Source: Hyphomicrobiales bacterium (lineage in GTDB: Bacteria; Pseudomonadota; Alphaproteobacteria; Rhizobiales; Rhizobiaceae). Taken from it: a DNA stretch of 64,000 bases. Under the pieces are notes generated by a model. It worked only from the letters and a program-made list of their open reading frames with translations, was not told where the DNA came from and did not search any database. The stretch covers positions 1 to 64,000 of the forward strand of contig JAJFHU010000028.1 in NCBI GenBank assembly GCA_021775455.1, in the 5' to 3' direction. Position 1 is the stretch's first letter, and every line of letters starts with the position of its first letter. The translations under genes were made by a program, and so were the position numbers. Of the stretch, positions 1 to 8,646 are shown piece by piece.

Positions 1-84
1 ACGCACTATTCCTTGCCCAACCAGTACATCTACCTGTCGTAGCTTCGTGACAATCTCTTCAGGTTTATGACGCTTATTAGCCAT
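1..84 (-). CDS. IS3-family transposase OrfA, N-terminus only (partial)
   Basis: Twenty-eight codons are visible, beginning MANKRHKPEEIVTKLRQVDV, with AGGAGG upstream of the ATG. This is the typical N-terminus of the small helix-turn-helix OrfA protein of IS3-family elements, which binds the element ends and is normally joined to the integrase-core OrfB by programmed frameshifting. The gene continues beyond the left edge, so it cannot be said whether it is intact. Family assignment rests on recognising the N-terminal motif K-x-E-E-I-V-x-K-L-R-Q-V. Confidence 0.75.
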   Translation of the reverse strand, partial: MANKRHKPEEIVTKLRQVDVLVGQGIVR

Positions 85-128
85 TCTCAGTCCTCCTGTT
101 ACTAACTTATAGGATGGACCAATTCACA
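1..128 (-). mobile_element. End of an IS3-family insertion sequence, cut by window edge
   Basis: Read on the minus strand, an outer end beginning near 128 (TGTGAATTGGTCCATCC) is followed by a strong ribosome binding site (AGGAGG) and then a transposase orfA start at 84. This layout and the end sequence are what I recall for IS3-family elements of alphaproteobacteria. Only the 5' end is inside the window, so completeness and the target duplication cannot be judged. The exact outer boundary is uncertain by a few bases (126-134). Confidence 0.7.
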
Positions 129-165
129 GGGGGAGGGTCAACTGGCGACGAAAAACGAAATTATT

Positions 166-178
166 CAGCATAATGCTG
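166..178. repeat. Short perfect palindrome upstream of feuN
   Basis: The sequence CAGCATAATGCTG is a perfect inverted repeat with a one-base centre, about 110 bases upstream of the feuN start and just outside the insertion sequence. It has the size of an operator half-site pair, but no regulator can be named. It may also be a chance palindrome. Confidence 0.3.
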
Positions 179-288
179 TATGGCATAGTCTTTGCGATCA
201 GGTTTCGGAATAATGTACGTTGATTTGAGTGGCTTTGGAAATTGGATTGTTCATCTTGTGTTCAGGGGATCGTGCTAGATTGGCTGGC

Positions 289-531
289 ATGAAAAGAGGT
301 TTTTGCATGATGGCGGTTGCCGCCGCTCTGTTTTTTGTGTCAGTTCCGGCGAAAGCGGATGTCTGCAACGACATCGCGCGCGCCGAAGTTGCCCAACGGC
401 CGAATGTGACATTGCTCAACGTGCGATCCAAGATTAACAATAACGGTAAGCTGGTTTGTATTGTAACGGCACGCGTTGTTCCCAAAGACGGATCGCCACC
501 ACGTGTTGTGACCCGTAGATTTAGACCCTGA
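289..531 (+). CDS. feuN: FeuN-like small periplasmic regulator of FeuPQ
   Basis: An 80-residue protein with an N-terminal signal peptide (hydrophobic residues about 7-19, cleavage probably after AKA at 23). The mature part has two cysteines, C26 and C57, that could form a disulfide. I chose ATG 289 because it leaves a normal signal peptide; the open frame extends upstream to 229. It lies 24 bases before an OmpR-type regulator/kinase pair. In Sinorhizobium meliloti a small periplasmic protein, FeuN, encoded before feuP-feuQ, restrains the FeuQ kinase; size, location and export signal all match. The call rests on context and length, not on alignment. Confidence 0.7.
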   Translation: MKRGFCMMAVAAALFFVSVPAKADVCNDIARAEVAQRPNVTLLNVRSKINNNGKLVCIVTARVVPKDGSPPRVVTRRFRP

Positions 532-555
532 CTGAAATATCAATTTGGTATCCAA

Positions 556-1227
556 ATGCGAATTTTGATTGTCGAAGATGACCCCGATCTAAACCGTCAA
601 CTCGAGGAAGCTTGCGTCGAAGCGGGCTATGTCGTTGACAAGGCGCTCGACGGAGAAGAGGGCCACTTTCTGGGTGATACAGAGCCGTATGACGCGGTTA
701 TTCTGGATATCGGGCTGCCCGGAATGGATGGGGTTACTATTCTGGAGAACTGGCGTGCAGCGGAGCGCAAAATGCCGGTATTGATGTTGACGGCACGCGA
801 TCGATGGAGTGACAAGGTCGCTGGAATTGACGCCGGTGCCGATGATTACCTCGCCAAACCGTTTCATATTGAGGAAGTGTTGGCACGGTTGCGGGCATTG
901 ATCCGTCGTTCAGCCGGACACGCGGCTTCAGAGATTGTCTGTGGTATGGTTGCACTGGATACCAGGACATCAAAGGTCACCATAGACGGAAAGTCGATAA
1001 AACTTACATCCCACGAGTTGAGACTGCTTTCCTATATGATGCACCATTTGGGGAAAGTTATTTCACGCACCGAGCTCACGGAACACTTGTACGACCAGGA
1101 TTTCGATAAAGACTCAAACACGATCGAAGTGTTTGTGGGACGCCTGCGCAAAAAAATCGGAAACGATTTGATCGAAACCGTCAGAGGGATGGGGTATCGG
1201 ATGCAGGATCCAGAAGCAGGCACTTGA
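556..1227 (+). CDS. feuP: Response regulator, OmpR/PhoP family (FeuP-like)
   Basis: A 223-residue two-domain regulator: receiver domain (about 1-115) with acidic pocket E7-D8-D9, phospho-acceptor D51 in VILDIGLPGMDG and the K of YLAKPF near 100, followed by a winged-helix DNA-binding domain (about 125-220, ending TVRGMGYRM). It sits between a FeuN-like gene and its kinase, whose start overlaps the stop codon. In rhizobia FeuP activates genes such as the cyclic glucan exporter ndvA under low osmolarity; that target is inferred from the family and is not visible here. PhoP-type regulators are similar, so context decides the name. Confidence 0.8.
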   Translation: MRILIVEDDPDLNRQLEEACVEAGYVVDKALDGEEGHFLGDTEPYDAVILDIGLPGMDGVTILENWRAAERKMPVLMLTARDRWSDKVAGIDAGADDYLAKPFHIEEVLARLRALIRRSAGHAASEIVCGMVALDTRTSKVTIDGKSIKLTSHELRLLSYMMHHLGKVISRTELTEHLYDQDFDKDSNTIEVFVGRLRKKIGNDLIETVRGMGYRMQDPEAGT

Positions 1228-2603
1228 TGGTCCTGCAAATGCAAACCAGCAAACTCTCGACACGAATTTTCATTTTGTCATCGATCATTGCATTGATCGG
1301 CGTGCTGCTGGTTGCATTCGTAATTTCCACAGACTACCGGCGAAATGCTGAAGCCCGTTTCTCAGAACTTTTGGTAGCGAATGTCTATAATCTGATGGGT
1401 GCCGTCGAATTGGGTGAAACCGGCCAGCTGCAGGGATTTCCAGATCTCGGTGACTCCCGGTATAACCTGTTTGATTCTGGTTGGTACTGGTCTATCGAGA
1501 AAGTTGGCGATGCAACCATTCGGCTGGCGTCGCCGTCTCTGGGTGGCCAACGGATAAGTATTCCCGATTCAGTTCCCCTGGATAAAACTTATCAGCGTTC
1601 ATTTGAGTTTACAGATTCGCAAGGTCAGGATTTGCTGGGTGCCGAAGCTCAAGTAATTCTTGGTGAAGGTAACGATCTTTTCAGTTTTCGAATTTCTGCG
1701 AACAAGACAGTTCTGGAAAAAGATATCGCGTCATTTACAGGTCGGCTTGCAGTTATTCTATCATTCTTTGCTTTGTCACTTTTATCGGCATTTTATATTA
1801 TGATGCGATTTGCGCTAAGGCCGTTGAACGATGCCACGCAAAGCCTCTCTTCAATTCGCGCAGGAAACGCCCAATATATTGAAGGAGATTTTCCTGATGA
1901 AATTCGCCCGTTGATTGATGAAACCAATGCGTTGATAAAGTCGAACAATGCGATTGTGGAGCGATCTCGCACGCAAGTTGGAAATTTGGCGCATTCACTC
2001 AAGACACCGCTCGCTGTCATGAAAAATGAGGTAGCTGGTCAGACCAGTTCAAAGATGAAACTTTTTCAGGAACAGCTGAATATTGTCCAAAAGCAAGTGC
2101 AGGTATATTTGGAGCGGGCTCGCATTTCGGCTCGCCGATCTACCGCGTTGTCCCGTACAGAAGTTGGTCCTACTCTCGACAAACTGGTCAATGTGGTTGC
2201 CAAACTGAACCCAAACACCTCAGTGACAATTAATCCTGCGTTGGAGGATTTTTTGATATTTGAGGGCGAAGAACACGATCTACAGGAGATTTTGGGGAAC
2301 TTGCTTGAGAATGCAGCCAAGTATGCTGCATCGAAAGTCCGGGTAAGCGCAAAAAGAGACCACGATCATGCTGATAGAATATTGCTTGAGGTAAATGATA
2401 ATGGATCAGGAATGTCTCAGGCAGATATGAAACGTGCCCAAAAACGGGGAAGCAGAATCGATGAAGGAGGCAGTGGCTGGGGTCTCGGACTGTCAATAGT
2501 ACGCGACATTATTGAGGAATATGACGGGAAGCTTCTTTTGGCAAAATCCCCCATGGGGGGTTTGAGTGCCACAGTTTCACTACCAGGCCGTGTGGATAAC
2601 TAG
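1227..2603 (+). CDS. feuQ: Sensor histidine kinase, PhoQ/FeuQ-like
   Basis: An inner-membrane kinase of 458 residues. Transmembrane helices at about 12-34 and 171-194 enclose a periplasmic sensor region of about 135 residues; then HAMP-like linker, phospho-acceptor H256 in NLAHSLKTPLAV, N box (LLENAAKYA) and G boxes (NDNGSG, GWGLGLSIV). ATG 1227 overlaps the feuP stop by one base; a TTG at 1224 would add one residue. The periplasmic segment is the likely contact site for the FeuN-like protein. The H-S-L-K-T-P variant of the H box is typical of the PhoQ/FeuQ branch. Confidence 0.8.
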   Translation: MVLQMQTSKLSTRIFILSSIIALIGVLLVAFVISTDYRRNAEARFSELLVANVYNLMGAVELGETGQLQGFPDLGDSRYNLFDSGWYWSIEKVGDATIRLASPSLGGQRISIPDSVPLDKTYQRSFEFTDSQGQDLLGAEAQVILGEGNDLFSFRISANKTVLEKDIASFTGRLAVILSFFALSLLSAFYIMMRFALRPLNDATQSLSSIRAGNAQYIEGDFPDEIRPLIDETNALIKSNNAIVERSRTQVGNLAHSLKTPLAVMKNEVAGQTSSKMKLFQEQLNIVQKQVQVYLERARISARRSTALSRTEVGPTLDKLVNVVAKLNPNTSVTINPALEDFLIFEGEEHDLQEILGNLLENAAKYAASKVRVSAKRDHDHADRILLEVNDNGSGMSQADMKRAQKRGSRIDEGGSGWGLGLSIVRDIIEEYDGKLLLAKSPMGGLSATVSLPGRVDN

Positions 2604-2617
2604 TTCCAGTGATCAGC

Positions 2618-2637
2618 TTGGAATTTATCCAATTTTT
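2618..2637 (+). terminator. Weak intrinsic terminator after feuQ
   Basis: TTGGA, loop ATTTA, TCCAA, then five T residues, 15 bases after the feuQ stop. The stem is only five pairs, so it may be a partial terminator. Confidence 0.35.
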
Positions 2638-2719
2638 GACATGATCGCAGCTTAGTAGGTAACCAGTCTTTTAATCTTTGCTGATAGGAATACTCGTGAA
2701 CACGAGGAATAAAACCGAC

Positions 2720-3175
2720 ATGATCAGGCTAATTGCAGTTCTAATGCTCTCTGGTTCATTGGTGGCATGCACTGCGACCAATGAGGAAGTTGGTACAGTA
2801 TCAGGTGCCGTAATTGGTGGGCTGGTCGGTAATCAGTTTGGCAAGGGAAAGGGTAAAGTCGCAGCCACCGCACTCGGCGCATTGGCTGGTGGATTGGTTG
2901 GCAACAATGTTGGTCGAAAACTGGATTATGGATCCCGTCAAAGTGCCCTGAGTGCCGAACACAATGCTCTCGAATACGGAACGCCTGGAGCCCCGGTTAA
3001 TTGGCAGGGAACAGGCGGAAGAACCTACGGTACAGTTGTTCCTCAGCAGACATATCAAGTTGGATCATCAAACTGCCGCCGCTACACACATACCATCTAT
3101 ATTGATGGTCGGCCTGAAACTGCTTCAGGCACCGCATGCAGAAATGCTGATGGATCCTGGACCCCGCTCGCGTAA
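2720..3175 (+). CDS. Glycine-zipper lipoprotein, 17 kDa surface antigen family
   Basis: A 151-residue exported protein. The N-terminus MIRLIAVLMLSGSLVACTAT carries a lipoprotein signal with a lipobox ending in C17 (L-V-A-C). Residues about 25-70 form the two-helix glycine-zipper (repeated G-x-x-x-G in GAVIGGLVGNQFGKG and LGALAGGLVGNNVG) found in the 17 kDa antigen/YmgG-type outer-membrane lipoproteins. The C-terminal part has two cysteines (SNCRR and TACRN) and an RT-like fold typical of the family. ATG 2720 is preceded by GAGG at a good distance; an upstream in-frame start would spoil the signal. It probably stabilises the envelope, in keeping with neighbouring feuNPQ, but no direct link is shown. 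Confidence 0.8.
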   Translation: MIRLIAVLMLSGSLVACTATNEEVGTVSGAVIGGLVGNQFGKGKGKVAATALGALAGGLVGNNVGRKLDYGSRQSALSAEHNALEYGTPGAPVNWQGTGGRTYGTVVPQQTYQVGSSNCRRYTHTIYIDGRPETASGTACRNADGSWTPLA

Positions 3176-3229
3176 AAGTTAGCGTCTATTGCACTTTTGT
3201 TTATTGATGTTTGACGTTATGAAGTCCGG

Positions 3230-4336
3230 ATGGATTTCTGGATTCTGATCTTTTTGCTGACCTCAATCATTGCAGCATTTCTTGTTTTGTTACCTGTAGT
3301 CGGTGGCAAAAAATTGAACGTGGAGATTGATCACGACAAGGCGTTATACAAGAATCGGTTATTGGAGATTGACCAAGACGAAAAGCTTGGTCGACTTGAC
3401 GCAGATGAAGCCGAGGTAGCAAGAGTACAGGAAGCCAGGAAACTGCTGGTTCTTGGTCAAACCTCGGCGGGCAGATTTTCCCCAAGTGGAGCAAAGTTTA
3501 GTCACGTACTACTGATTGCTTCCGCATTGTTTGTGTTCATATTTACCGTGGGTTTCTATATTTCCACGGCCACCTACTCACCATCTTTCCGGTCGTTTGT
3601 TTCAAAACAAGAGCCCGCAGATCTCTCGGTATCGGGGTTGTTGCGCGCTGCTGAATCACGATTGGCCATGAACTCGAATGATGTGAGAGGATGGAAAGTT
3701 CTGGCACCGATTTATTTATCCCTTGGGCAACCCGAAAAGGGGGTTGCGGCATTTCGACAAGCTGTTGCCCTGTCTGATCAAGATCCTGATTTACGAGCAG
3801 CTTTGGGAGAAGCCCTGGTTGTTCTGGCGAATGGTCAAGTTAGTGACGAAGCACTGCAACAGTTTCAACAGGTGATTTCAATTGATGCAGATAATGATTT
3901 GGCTCGTTACTATATTGGTTTGGCCAGCGCGCAAAACGGACAGGGGGATCTGGCGATAGAAGCCTGGCAGGAAATTTTGGACAGTAAGCCGGAAAACGAA
4001 CAATGGGTTTCGTTCTTGACGAAGAGAATTGCCTCTGTTGAAAAAGAAAAAACACTATCGTTGATGCCCGAACTAAATAATGAAACCGTTGAGGCGGCGA
4101 ATGAGTTGGACAAATCAGAGCGACTCGAGATGATCAATGGTATGGTCGCATCACTAGCGGAAAGACTTTCGGAAAATCCAGATGATATGCAGGGTTGGGA
4201 ACGGCTGATACGGTCCTATATTGTGTTGGGCAGAAAATCTGACGCACTGGCGGCAATCCAAAACGCGAAAAGTCAGTTCGCGAGCCGCGACGAATTTATC
4301 GCCAAGCTTGAAAAAATCGAGAGTGAATTGCAGTGA
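3230..4336 (+). CDS. ccmI: Cytochrome c maturation protein CcmI (CycH)
   Basis: First gene of the cytochrome c maturation operon; 368 residues. Two transmembrane helices (about 4-22 and 89-109) flank a cytoplasmic leucine-zipper-like segment (about 28-75), and the periplasmic remainder consists of TPR-like helical repeats (about 130-365). CcmI is the chaperone that holds apocytochrome c for the haem ligation complex CcmF-CcmH. The order I-E-F-H, with the next gene overlapping the stop, matches cycHJKL of rhizobia. The repeats diverge too much to count by eye. Confidence 0.9.
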   Translation: MDFWILIFLLTSIIAAFLVLLPVVGGKKLNVEIDHDKALYKNRLLEIDQDEKLGRLDADEAEVARVQEARKLLVLGQTSAGRFSPSGAKFSHVLLIASALFVFIFTVGFYISTATYSPSFRSFVSKQEPADLSVSGLLRAAESRLAMNSNDVRGWKVLAPIYLSLGQPEKGVAAFRQAVALSDQDPDLRAALGEALVVLANGQVSDEALQQFQQVISIDADNDLARYYIGLASAQNGQGDLAIEAWQEILDSKPENEQWVSFLTKRIASVEKEKTLSLMPELNNETVEAANELDKSERLEMINGMVASLAERLSENPDDMQGWERLIRSYIVLGRKSDALAAIQNAKSQFASRDEFIAKLEKIESELQ

Positions 4337-4773
4337 CCAGAAAGCAACGAAGATTTTTGAATATTGGTATGGTGGGAGCTGTTCTGGCAATTGCTGCAAC
4401 GCTGGTGGCAGTGGCTCTTCGTGACGAAATTGTATTCTTCCATTTCCCAACTGACATAATCGTTGAAAAGAAAGCAGCACCTGGTCAACGTATCCGGATT
4501 GGCGGTTTGGTTGAGATTGATAGTGTTGTGCGAGAGGGTACGCAGGTGAGCTTCACCGTTACAGACGGGGAAAACAGTTTGCCGGTGGTATATGAAGGCA
4601 GCCTCCCGGATTTGTTTGAAGAAGGGCAGGGCGTAATTGCAGAGGGTGCTTTACAAACTGATTTGAAGTTCAAGGCAGACAAGGTTCTCGCAAAACACGA
4701 TGAAAACTACATCCCGCGCGAACTGGAAGATTTGCTGAAAGAGAAAAATGTTTGGCAGGGGAGCAAAAAGTGA
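4333..4773 (+). CDS. ccmE: Haem chaperone CcmE (CycJ)
   Basis: A 146-residue periplasmic haem carrier anchored by one N-terminal helix (about 10-29). The family signature H-x-x-x-Y is present as H122-D-E-N-Y126: the histidine binds haem covalently and passes it to apocytochrome c. An OB-fold core (VRIGG..., VSFTVTDGE...) precedes it. The start is GTG 4333, overlapping the ccmI stop by four bases, which indicates translational coupling. Confidence 0.92.
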   Translation: MTRKQRRFLNIGMVGAVLAIAATLVAVALRDEIVFFHFPTDIIVEKKAAPGQRIRIGGLVEIDSVVREGTQVSFTVTDGENSLPVVYEGSLPDLFEEGQGVIAEGALQTDLKFKADKVLAKHDENYIPRELEDLLKEKNVWQGSKK

Positions 4774-6749
4774 TCGCTGAACTTGGCCACTATGCATTAA
4801 TTCTCGCATTGGCGTTTAGCCTTGTTCAGTCTGTAGTCCCGTTGGTGGGTGTCCGCTACCGCGATGCGTCATTAATGATATCTGCCAGTGTAACTGCGGT
4901 TATCGCATTTTTGGCTGTTGCTTTTTCCTTCGCTGCGTTGACTGATGCTTATGTAAGTTCTGATTTTTCAGTTTTGAATGTTTGGCAGAATTCTCACACC
5001 TTAAAGCCAACAATCTTCAAGATAAGTGGTGTTTGGGGAAACCATGAAGGTTCCATGCTCCTGTGGATTCTGGTTTTATCGTTGTTTTCAGCACTTGTTG
5101 CAATTTTTGCCAAGAATCTTCCCGGCACGTTGAAGGCGTTGGTGCTGGTTGTTCAGGGGTGGTTGCTCAGCACATTTTTGCTTTTCATACTTTTGACTTC
5201 AAACCCGTTTGAGCGATTGATCCCACCTCCATTGGAAGGCCGTGACCTTAACCCAATTTTACAGGACATAGGGCTCGCCATTCATCCCCCTCTGCTATAT
5301 TTCGGTTATGTGGGCTTTTCGTTGACATTTTCTTTTGCGTTGGCTGCCCTCATATCTGGTCGGATTGACGGAGCCTGGGCCAGATTTGTCCGCCCTTGGG
5401 CGCTTATTGCCTGGATATCACTGACCGTTGGAATAGCGATGGGGTCATATTGGGCTTACTACGAACTTGGATGGGGCGGCTGGTGGTTCTGGGATCCAGT
5501 GGAAAACGCATCGTTCATGCCCTGGCTACTCGGAACAGCGCTGATCCATTCTACATTGGTGATGGAAAAGCGGGACGCCCTGAAAATCTGGACGATTCTG
5601 TTAGCCATCCTGACGTTTTCATTTGCACTATTGGGGACATTTTTGGTGCGTTCTGGTGTTCTAACATCGGTTCACAGTTTTGCCAGTGATCCAACACGGG
5701 GTGTTTTCATTCTTGCAATCCTGGTGGTATTTATTGGTGGTTCGCTGGCGTTGTTTGCATTGCGCGCCACCACTTTGAAACCGGGTGGGTTGTTTCAATC
5801 GATCTCCCGTGAAGGGGCGCTGGTTTTCAATAATCTGATATTGGCCACAGCTACCGCTACTGTTTTGGTGGGTACGCTATATCCGCTGGTTTTGGAGGCG
5901 ATAAACGGAACAAAAATTTCGGTCGGCCCTCCTTACTTCAACCTTACATTTGGCCCGCTAATGATTCCGCTGCTCATTGCAATGCCGCTGGGACCATTGA
6001 TGTCCTGGAAGCGAAGCGACCTGATGCCGGTTTTGGCGAGGCTTTATTTTGTTGCAGGACTATCTCTGGCTGCAGCATTAATTGTAGCAAGCATGACTTA
6101 TGGCGGACCAGTATTGTCAGTTCTGGCTGTCGGCCTTGCTTTCTGGGTTATGCTGGGTGCGCTTTGTGAATTGGCGGAGCGCTCTGGAAAAAAAGGAACC
6201 CCACTCAAGACGAGGATGGCAAGACTGACAGGATTGCCAAGAACAGTTTGGGGATCAGCATGTGCCCATTTCGGCGTCGGATTATTAGTCCTGGGAATCG
6301 TTGGTGCAACTGCCTTTGATGAGGAATTGCTCGCTCAATTAAAACCCGGAGAAACCATGAACGCTGCTGGGTACGAGTTGACTCATGAGGGCCTGGGGGT
6401 TCGAAAGGGTCCGAATTATGAAGAGGAAGTGGTTCGTATTACCGTTAGAAAAAACGGTGAGTTGATTGCTCGGCTTGAACCAGCGAAACGTGTGTACCAG
6501 GCCAGAAAATCAACTACGACAGAAGCGGCAATCAAAACCTCCTTTCTAACTCAGCTTTATGTTTCTCCAGGAGAAACATTTCCCGATCAGTCTGCGGTAA
6601 TTCATGTTTGGTGGAAACCGCTGGTCGTTTTGATATGGTTCGGTCCGGTTGTTATGGCAATCGGAGGGCTGATATCCTTTTCTGATCGCAGATTGCGTGT
6701 CGGGGTTCCAACCAAAGCATTGAAGAAAGGGCAACCTGCCAATGCGTAG
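4770..6749 (+). CDS. ccmF: Haem lyase subunit CcmF (CycK)
   Basis: A polytopic inner-membrane protein of 659 residues with about 14-15 helices. The haem-handling WWD domain is at about 235-252 (WGGWWFWDPVENASFMPW) and conserved periplasmic histidines are visible (for example in WGNHEG and HPPLLYFG). With CcmH and CcmI it ligates haem to the CxxCH of apocytochromes. I chose GTG 4770, which overlaps the ccmE stop, lies behind AGGGGAG, and gives the usual start M-I-A-E-L-G-H; a TTG at 4752 would add six residues. The gene overlaps ccmH by eight bases. Confidence 0.92.
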   Translation: MIAELGHYALILALAFSLVQSVVPLVGVRYRDASLMISASVTAVIAFLAVAFSFAALTDAYVSSDFSVLNVWQNSHTLKPTIFKISGVWGNHEGSMLLWILVLSLFSALVAIFAKNLPGTLKALVLVVQGWLLSTFLLFILLTSNPFERLIPPPLEGRDLNPILQDIGLAIHPPLLYFGYVGFSLTFSFALAALISGRIDGAWARFVRPWALIAWISLTVGIAMGSYWAYYELGWGGWWFWDPVENASFMPWLLGTALIHSTLVMEKRDALKIWTILLAILTFSFALLGTFLVRSGVLTSVHSFASDPTRGVFILAILVVFIGGSLALFALRATTLKPGGLFQSISREGALVFNNLILATATATVLVGTLYPLVLEAINGTKISVGPPYFNLTFGPLMIPLLIAMPLGPLMSWKRSDLMPVLARLYFVAGLSLAAALIVASMTYGGPVLSVLAVGLAFWVMLGALCELAERSGKKGTPLKTRMARLTGLPRTVWGSACAHFGVGLLVLGIVGATAFDEELLAQLKPGETMNAAGYELTHEGLGVRKGPNYEEEVVRITVRKNGELIARLEPAKRVYQARKSTTTEAAIKTSFLTQLYVSPGETFPDQSAVIHVWWKPLVVLIWFGPVVMAIGGLISFSDRRLRVGVPTKALKKGQPANA

Positions 6750-7218
6750 GTTATCGACAATAATTACAGTCCTGCTTGTTCTTCTGGCTGTTTGTGCAGG
6801 CCCTGCTATCGCCGTCGAGCCGGACGAAATTCTGGGCGATCCGGTTCTTGAGCAACGCGCCAGGAAACTTTCAACCGGGTTGCGGTGTCTGGTTTGTCAA
6901 AATCAGTCGATTGATGATTCCAATGCGCCATTGGCCAAGGACTTGAGGGTTTTGGTCCGGGAGAAACTGGTCGAAGGATATTCTGATCAACAGATACTGG
7001 ATCATCTGGTTGACCGTTACGGGGAATTTGTGCTGCTCAAACCACGGTTTGGGGGCCAGACCATGTTGCTTTGGTTGCTGCCTGGCATTATTCTTGGTGT
7101 TGGTACGATTTTCGTTATTAGATTGTTTCGCAGGAAGTACGAACCTGCGGATTCTGTCTCGCCGCTTAACAAAAATGAAGAAGCCGCGCTCACGAAAATT
7201 TTGGATGAACGTGATTGA
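6742..7218 (+). CDS. ccmH: Cytochrome c maturation thiol protein CcmH (CycL)
   Basis: A 158-residue protein with signal peptide (1-24), a periplasmic three-helix domain with the redox motif L-R-C49-L-V-C52-Q-N, and a transmembrane helix (about 105-123). CcmH reduces the disulfide of apocytochrome CxxCH motifs before haem ligation. It is the last gene of ccmIEFH. The thioredoxin-like partner CcmG, which lies between F and H in some bacteria, is not in this operon, as in rhizobial cycHJKL. Confidence 0.92.
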   Translation: MRRLSTIITVLLVLLAVCAGPAIAVEPDEILGDPVLEQRARKLSTGLRCLVCQNQSIDDSNAPLAKDLRVLVREKLVEGYSDQQILDHLVDRYGEFVLLKPRFGGQTMLLWLLPGIILGVGTIFVIRLFRRKYEPADSVSPLNKNEEAALTKILDERD

Positions 7219-7278
7219 GCCAACTATCATCTGTTGATGGTTGAGCTTAATGCTTGATCAGGCAACAGGAGATGAAAA

Positions 7279-8508
7279 TTGAACAGCAAGACACAACGTC
7301 TCGATTTTGACGGCAGCCAGGGCGCTAAACTATCTGCAAGGCTGGATATGCCTTCCGGCACGGTACGGGCCTATGCAATCTTCGCCCATTGTTTCACCTG
7401 CTCAAAGGATATTCACGCGACGCGCCGAATTTCAGCCGAACTGTCCCAAAAGGGCATTGCAGTTCTCCGATTTGATTTCACGGGATTAGGGGGAAGTGGT
7501 GGTGATTTTGCATCGACCAATTTTTCTTCAAATCGCGAAGATCTAATCATAGCGGCAGACTATCTCCGCAAGAATTTTTCCGCGCCAAGTTTGTTGATTG
7601 GTCACTCCCTGGGTGGAGCTGCTGTTCTATCAGTGGCGGGCGAAATTCCGGAAATTGTAGCGGTTGCAACCATCGGTGCGCCTGCAGAAGCAGAACATGT
7701 AATTCACAATTTCGGTTCTAGTCTTGACGAAATCGCGGAAAAGGGTGAAGCGGTAGTAAAACTTGCCGGTCGGAATTTCTCAATTCGCAAGCAATTTGTA
7801 GATGATTTGAATTCAAGCAAGGTTCTGGACCAGGTTGCCCAACTTAAAAAGCCGTTGCTGGTTTTGCATTCTCCAATTGACCAGACGGTTGGCATTGAAA
7901 ACGCCCAACAAATCTTCATCGCCGCAAAACACCCGAAGAGCTTTGTATCGCTCGACAAGGCAGATCATCTGCTTGGTAATGAAGATGATGCTGTCTTTGC
8001 TGCTTCCATCATTGCAAGCTGGAGTTCGCGATACATCGAAGATGGCAGTTCGACTGAAGAAGAAATGGAAGCCCGAAATGTCGTGGTTGCTGAAACGGGG
8101 TTGGGCAAATTCCAGAATACAGTCGTATCCGGTCCACATCATTTGATAGCTGATGAACCGACAGCCGTAGGTGGTCTCGATTCTGGCCCGGGCCCATATG
8201 ACTATCTGTCAGCGGCTCTCGGAGCTTGCACATCCATGACCTTGAGAATGTATGCAGACTTCAAAAAGCTCGACGTTGGAAAAATTTCAGTGGAGGTATC
8301 TCATGGCAAAATTCACGCCGCCGACTGCATGGAATGCACAGACGAGGAGCGCCAAAAGGGCGGCAAGATAGATCAATTCGAGCGCATGCTGACTGTAGAA
8401 GGCGCCTCAGATGAAGAATTGATGGCAAAATTACTTGAGATTGCGGACAAATGTCCGGTTCACCGTACTTTGGAAAAGGGCGCGAAGGTTGCAACGCGGT
8501 TCGCTTGA
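7279..8508 (+). CDS. Alpha/beta hydrolase fused to OsmC-family peroxiredoxin
   Basis: A 409-residue bifunctional protein. The N-terminal alpha/beta hydrolase (about 5-250) has nucleophile S110 in G-H-S-L-G-G, a likely acid D201 and histidine H230 in KADHLLG. The C-terminal OsmC domain (about 265-409) has both redox cysteines, C317 (LGACTSM) and C392 (DKCPVHRTL). OsmC proteins reduce organic hydroperoxides, so the fusion may both hydrolyse and reduce a peroxidised ester, but no substrate is known to me. The start is TTG 7279 behind AGGAG. Domain fusions of this kind occur in other proteobacteria. Confidence 0.88.
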   Translation: MNSKTQRLDFDGSQGAKLSARLDMPSGTVRAYAIFAHCFTCSKDIHATRRISAELSQKGIAVLRFDFTGLGGSGGDFASTNFSSNREDLIIAADYLRKNFSAPSLLIGHSLGGAAVLSVAGEIPEIVAVATIGAPAEAEHVIHNFGSSLDEIAEKGEAVVKLAGRNFSIRKQFVDDLNSSKVLDQVAQLKKPLLVLHSPIDQTVGIENAQQIFIAAKHPKSFVSLDKADHLLGNEDDAVFAASIIASWSSRYIEDGSSTEEEMEARNVVVAETGLGKFQNTVVSGPHHLIADEPTAVGGLDSGPGPYDYLSAALGACTSMTLRMYADFKKLDVGKISVEVSHGKIHAADCMECTDEERQKGGKIDQFERMLTVEGASDEELMAKLLEIADKCPVHRTLEKGAKVATRFA

Positions 8509-8646
8509 GTAATTCAAGTTGGGTTAAATTATTACAAAAATTTAATTTCACGGACATGTAAAGGTAACATTGATTTCCCCATATTGGCGACAACGGTGAT
8601 GCGCATGGCATCGCCATTTGTCTGGAAACCAGTATTGGGAAAGATC

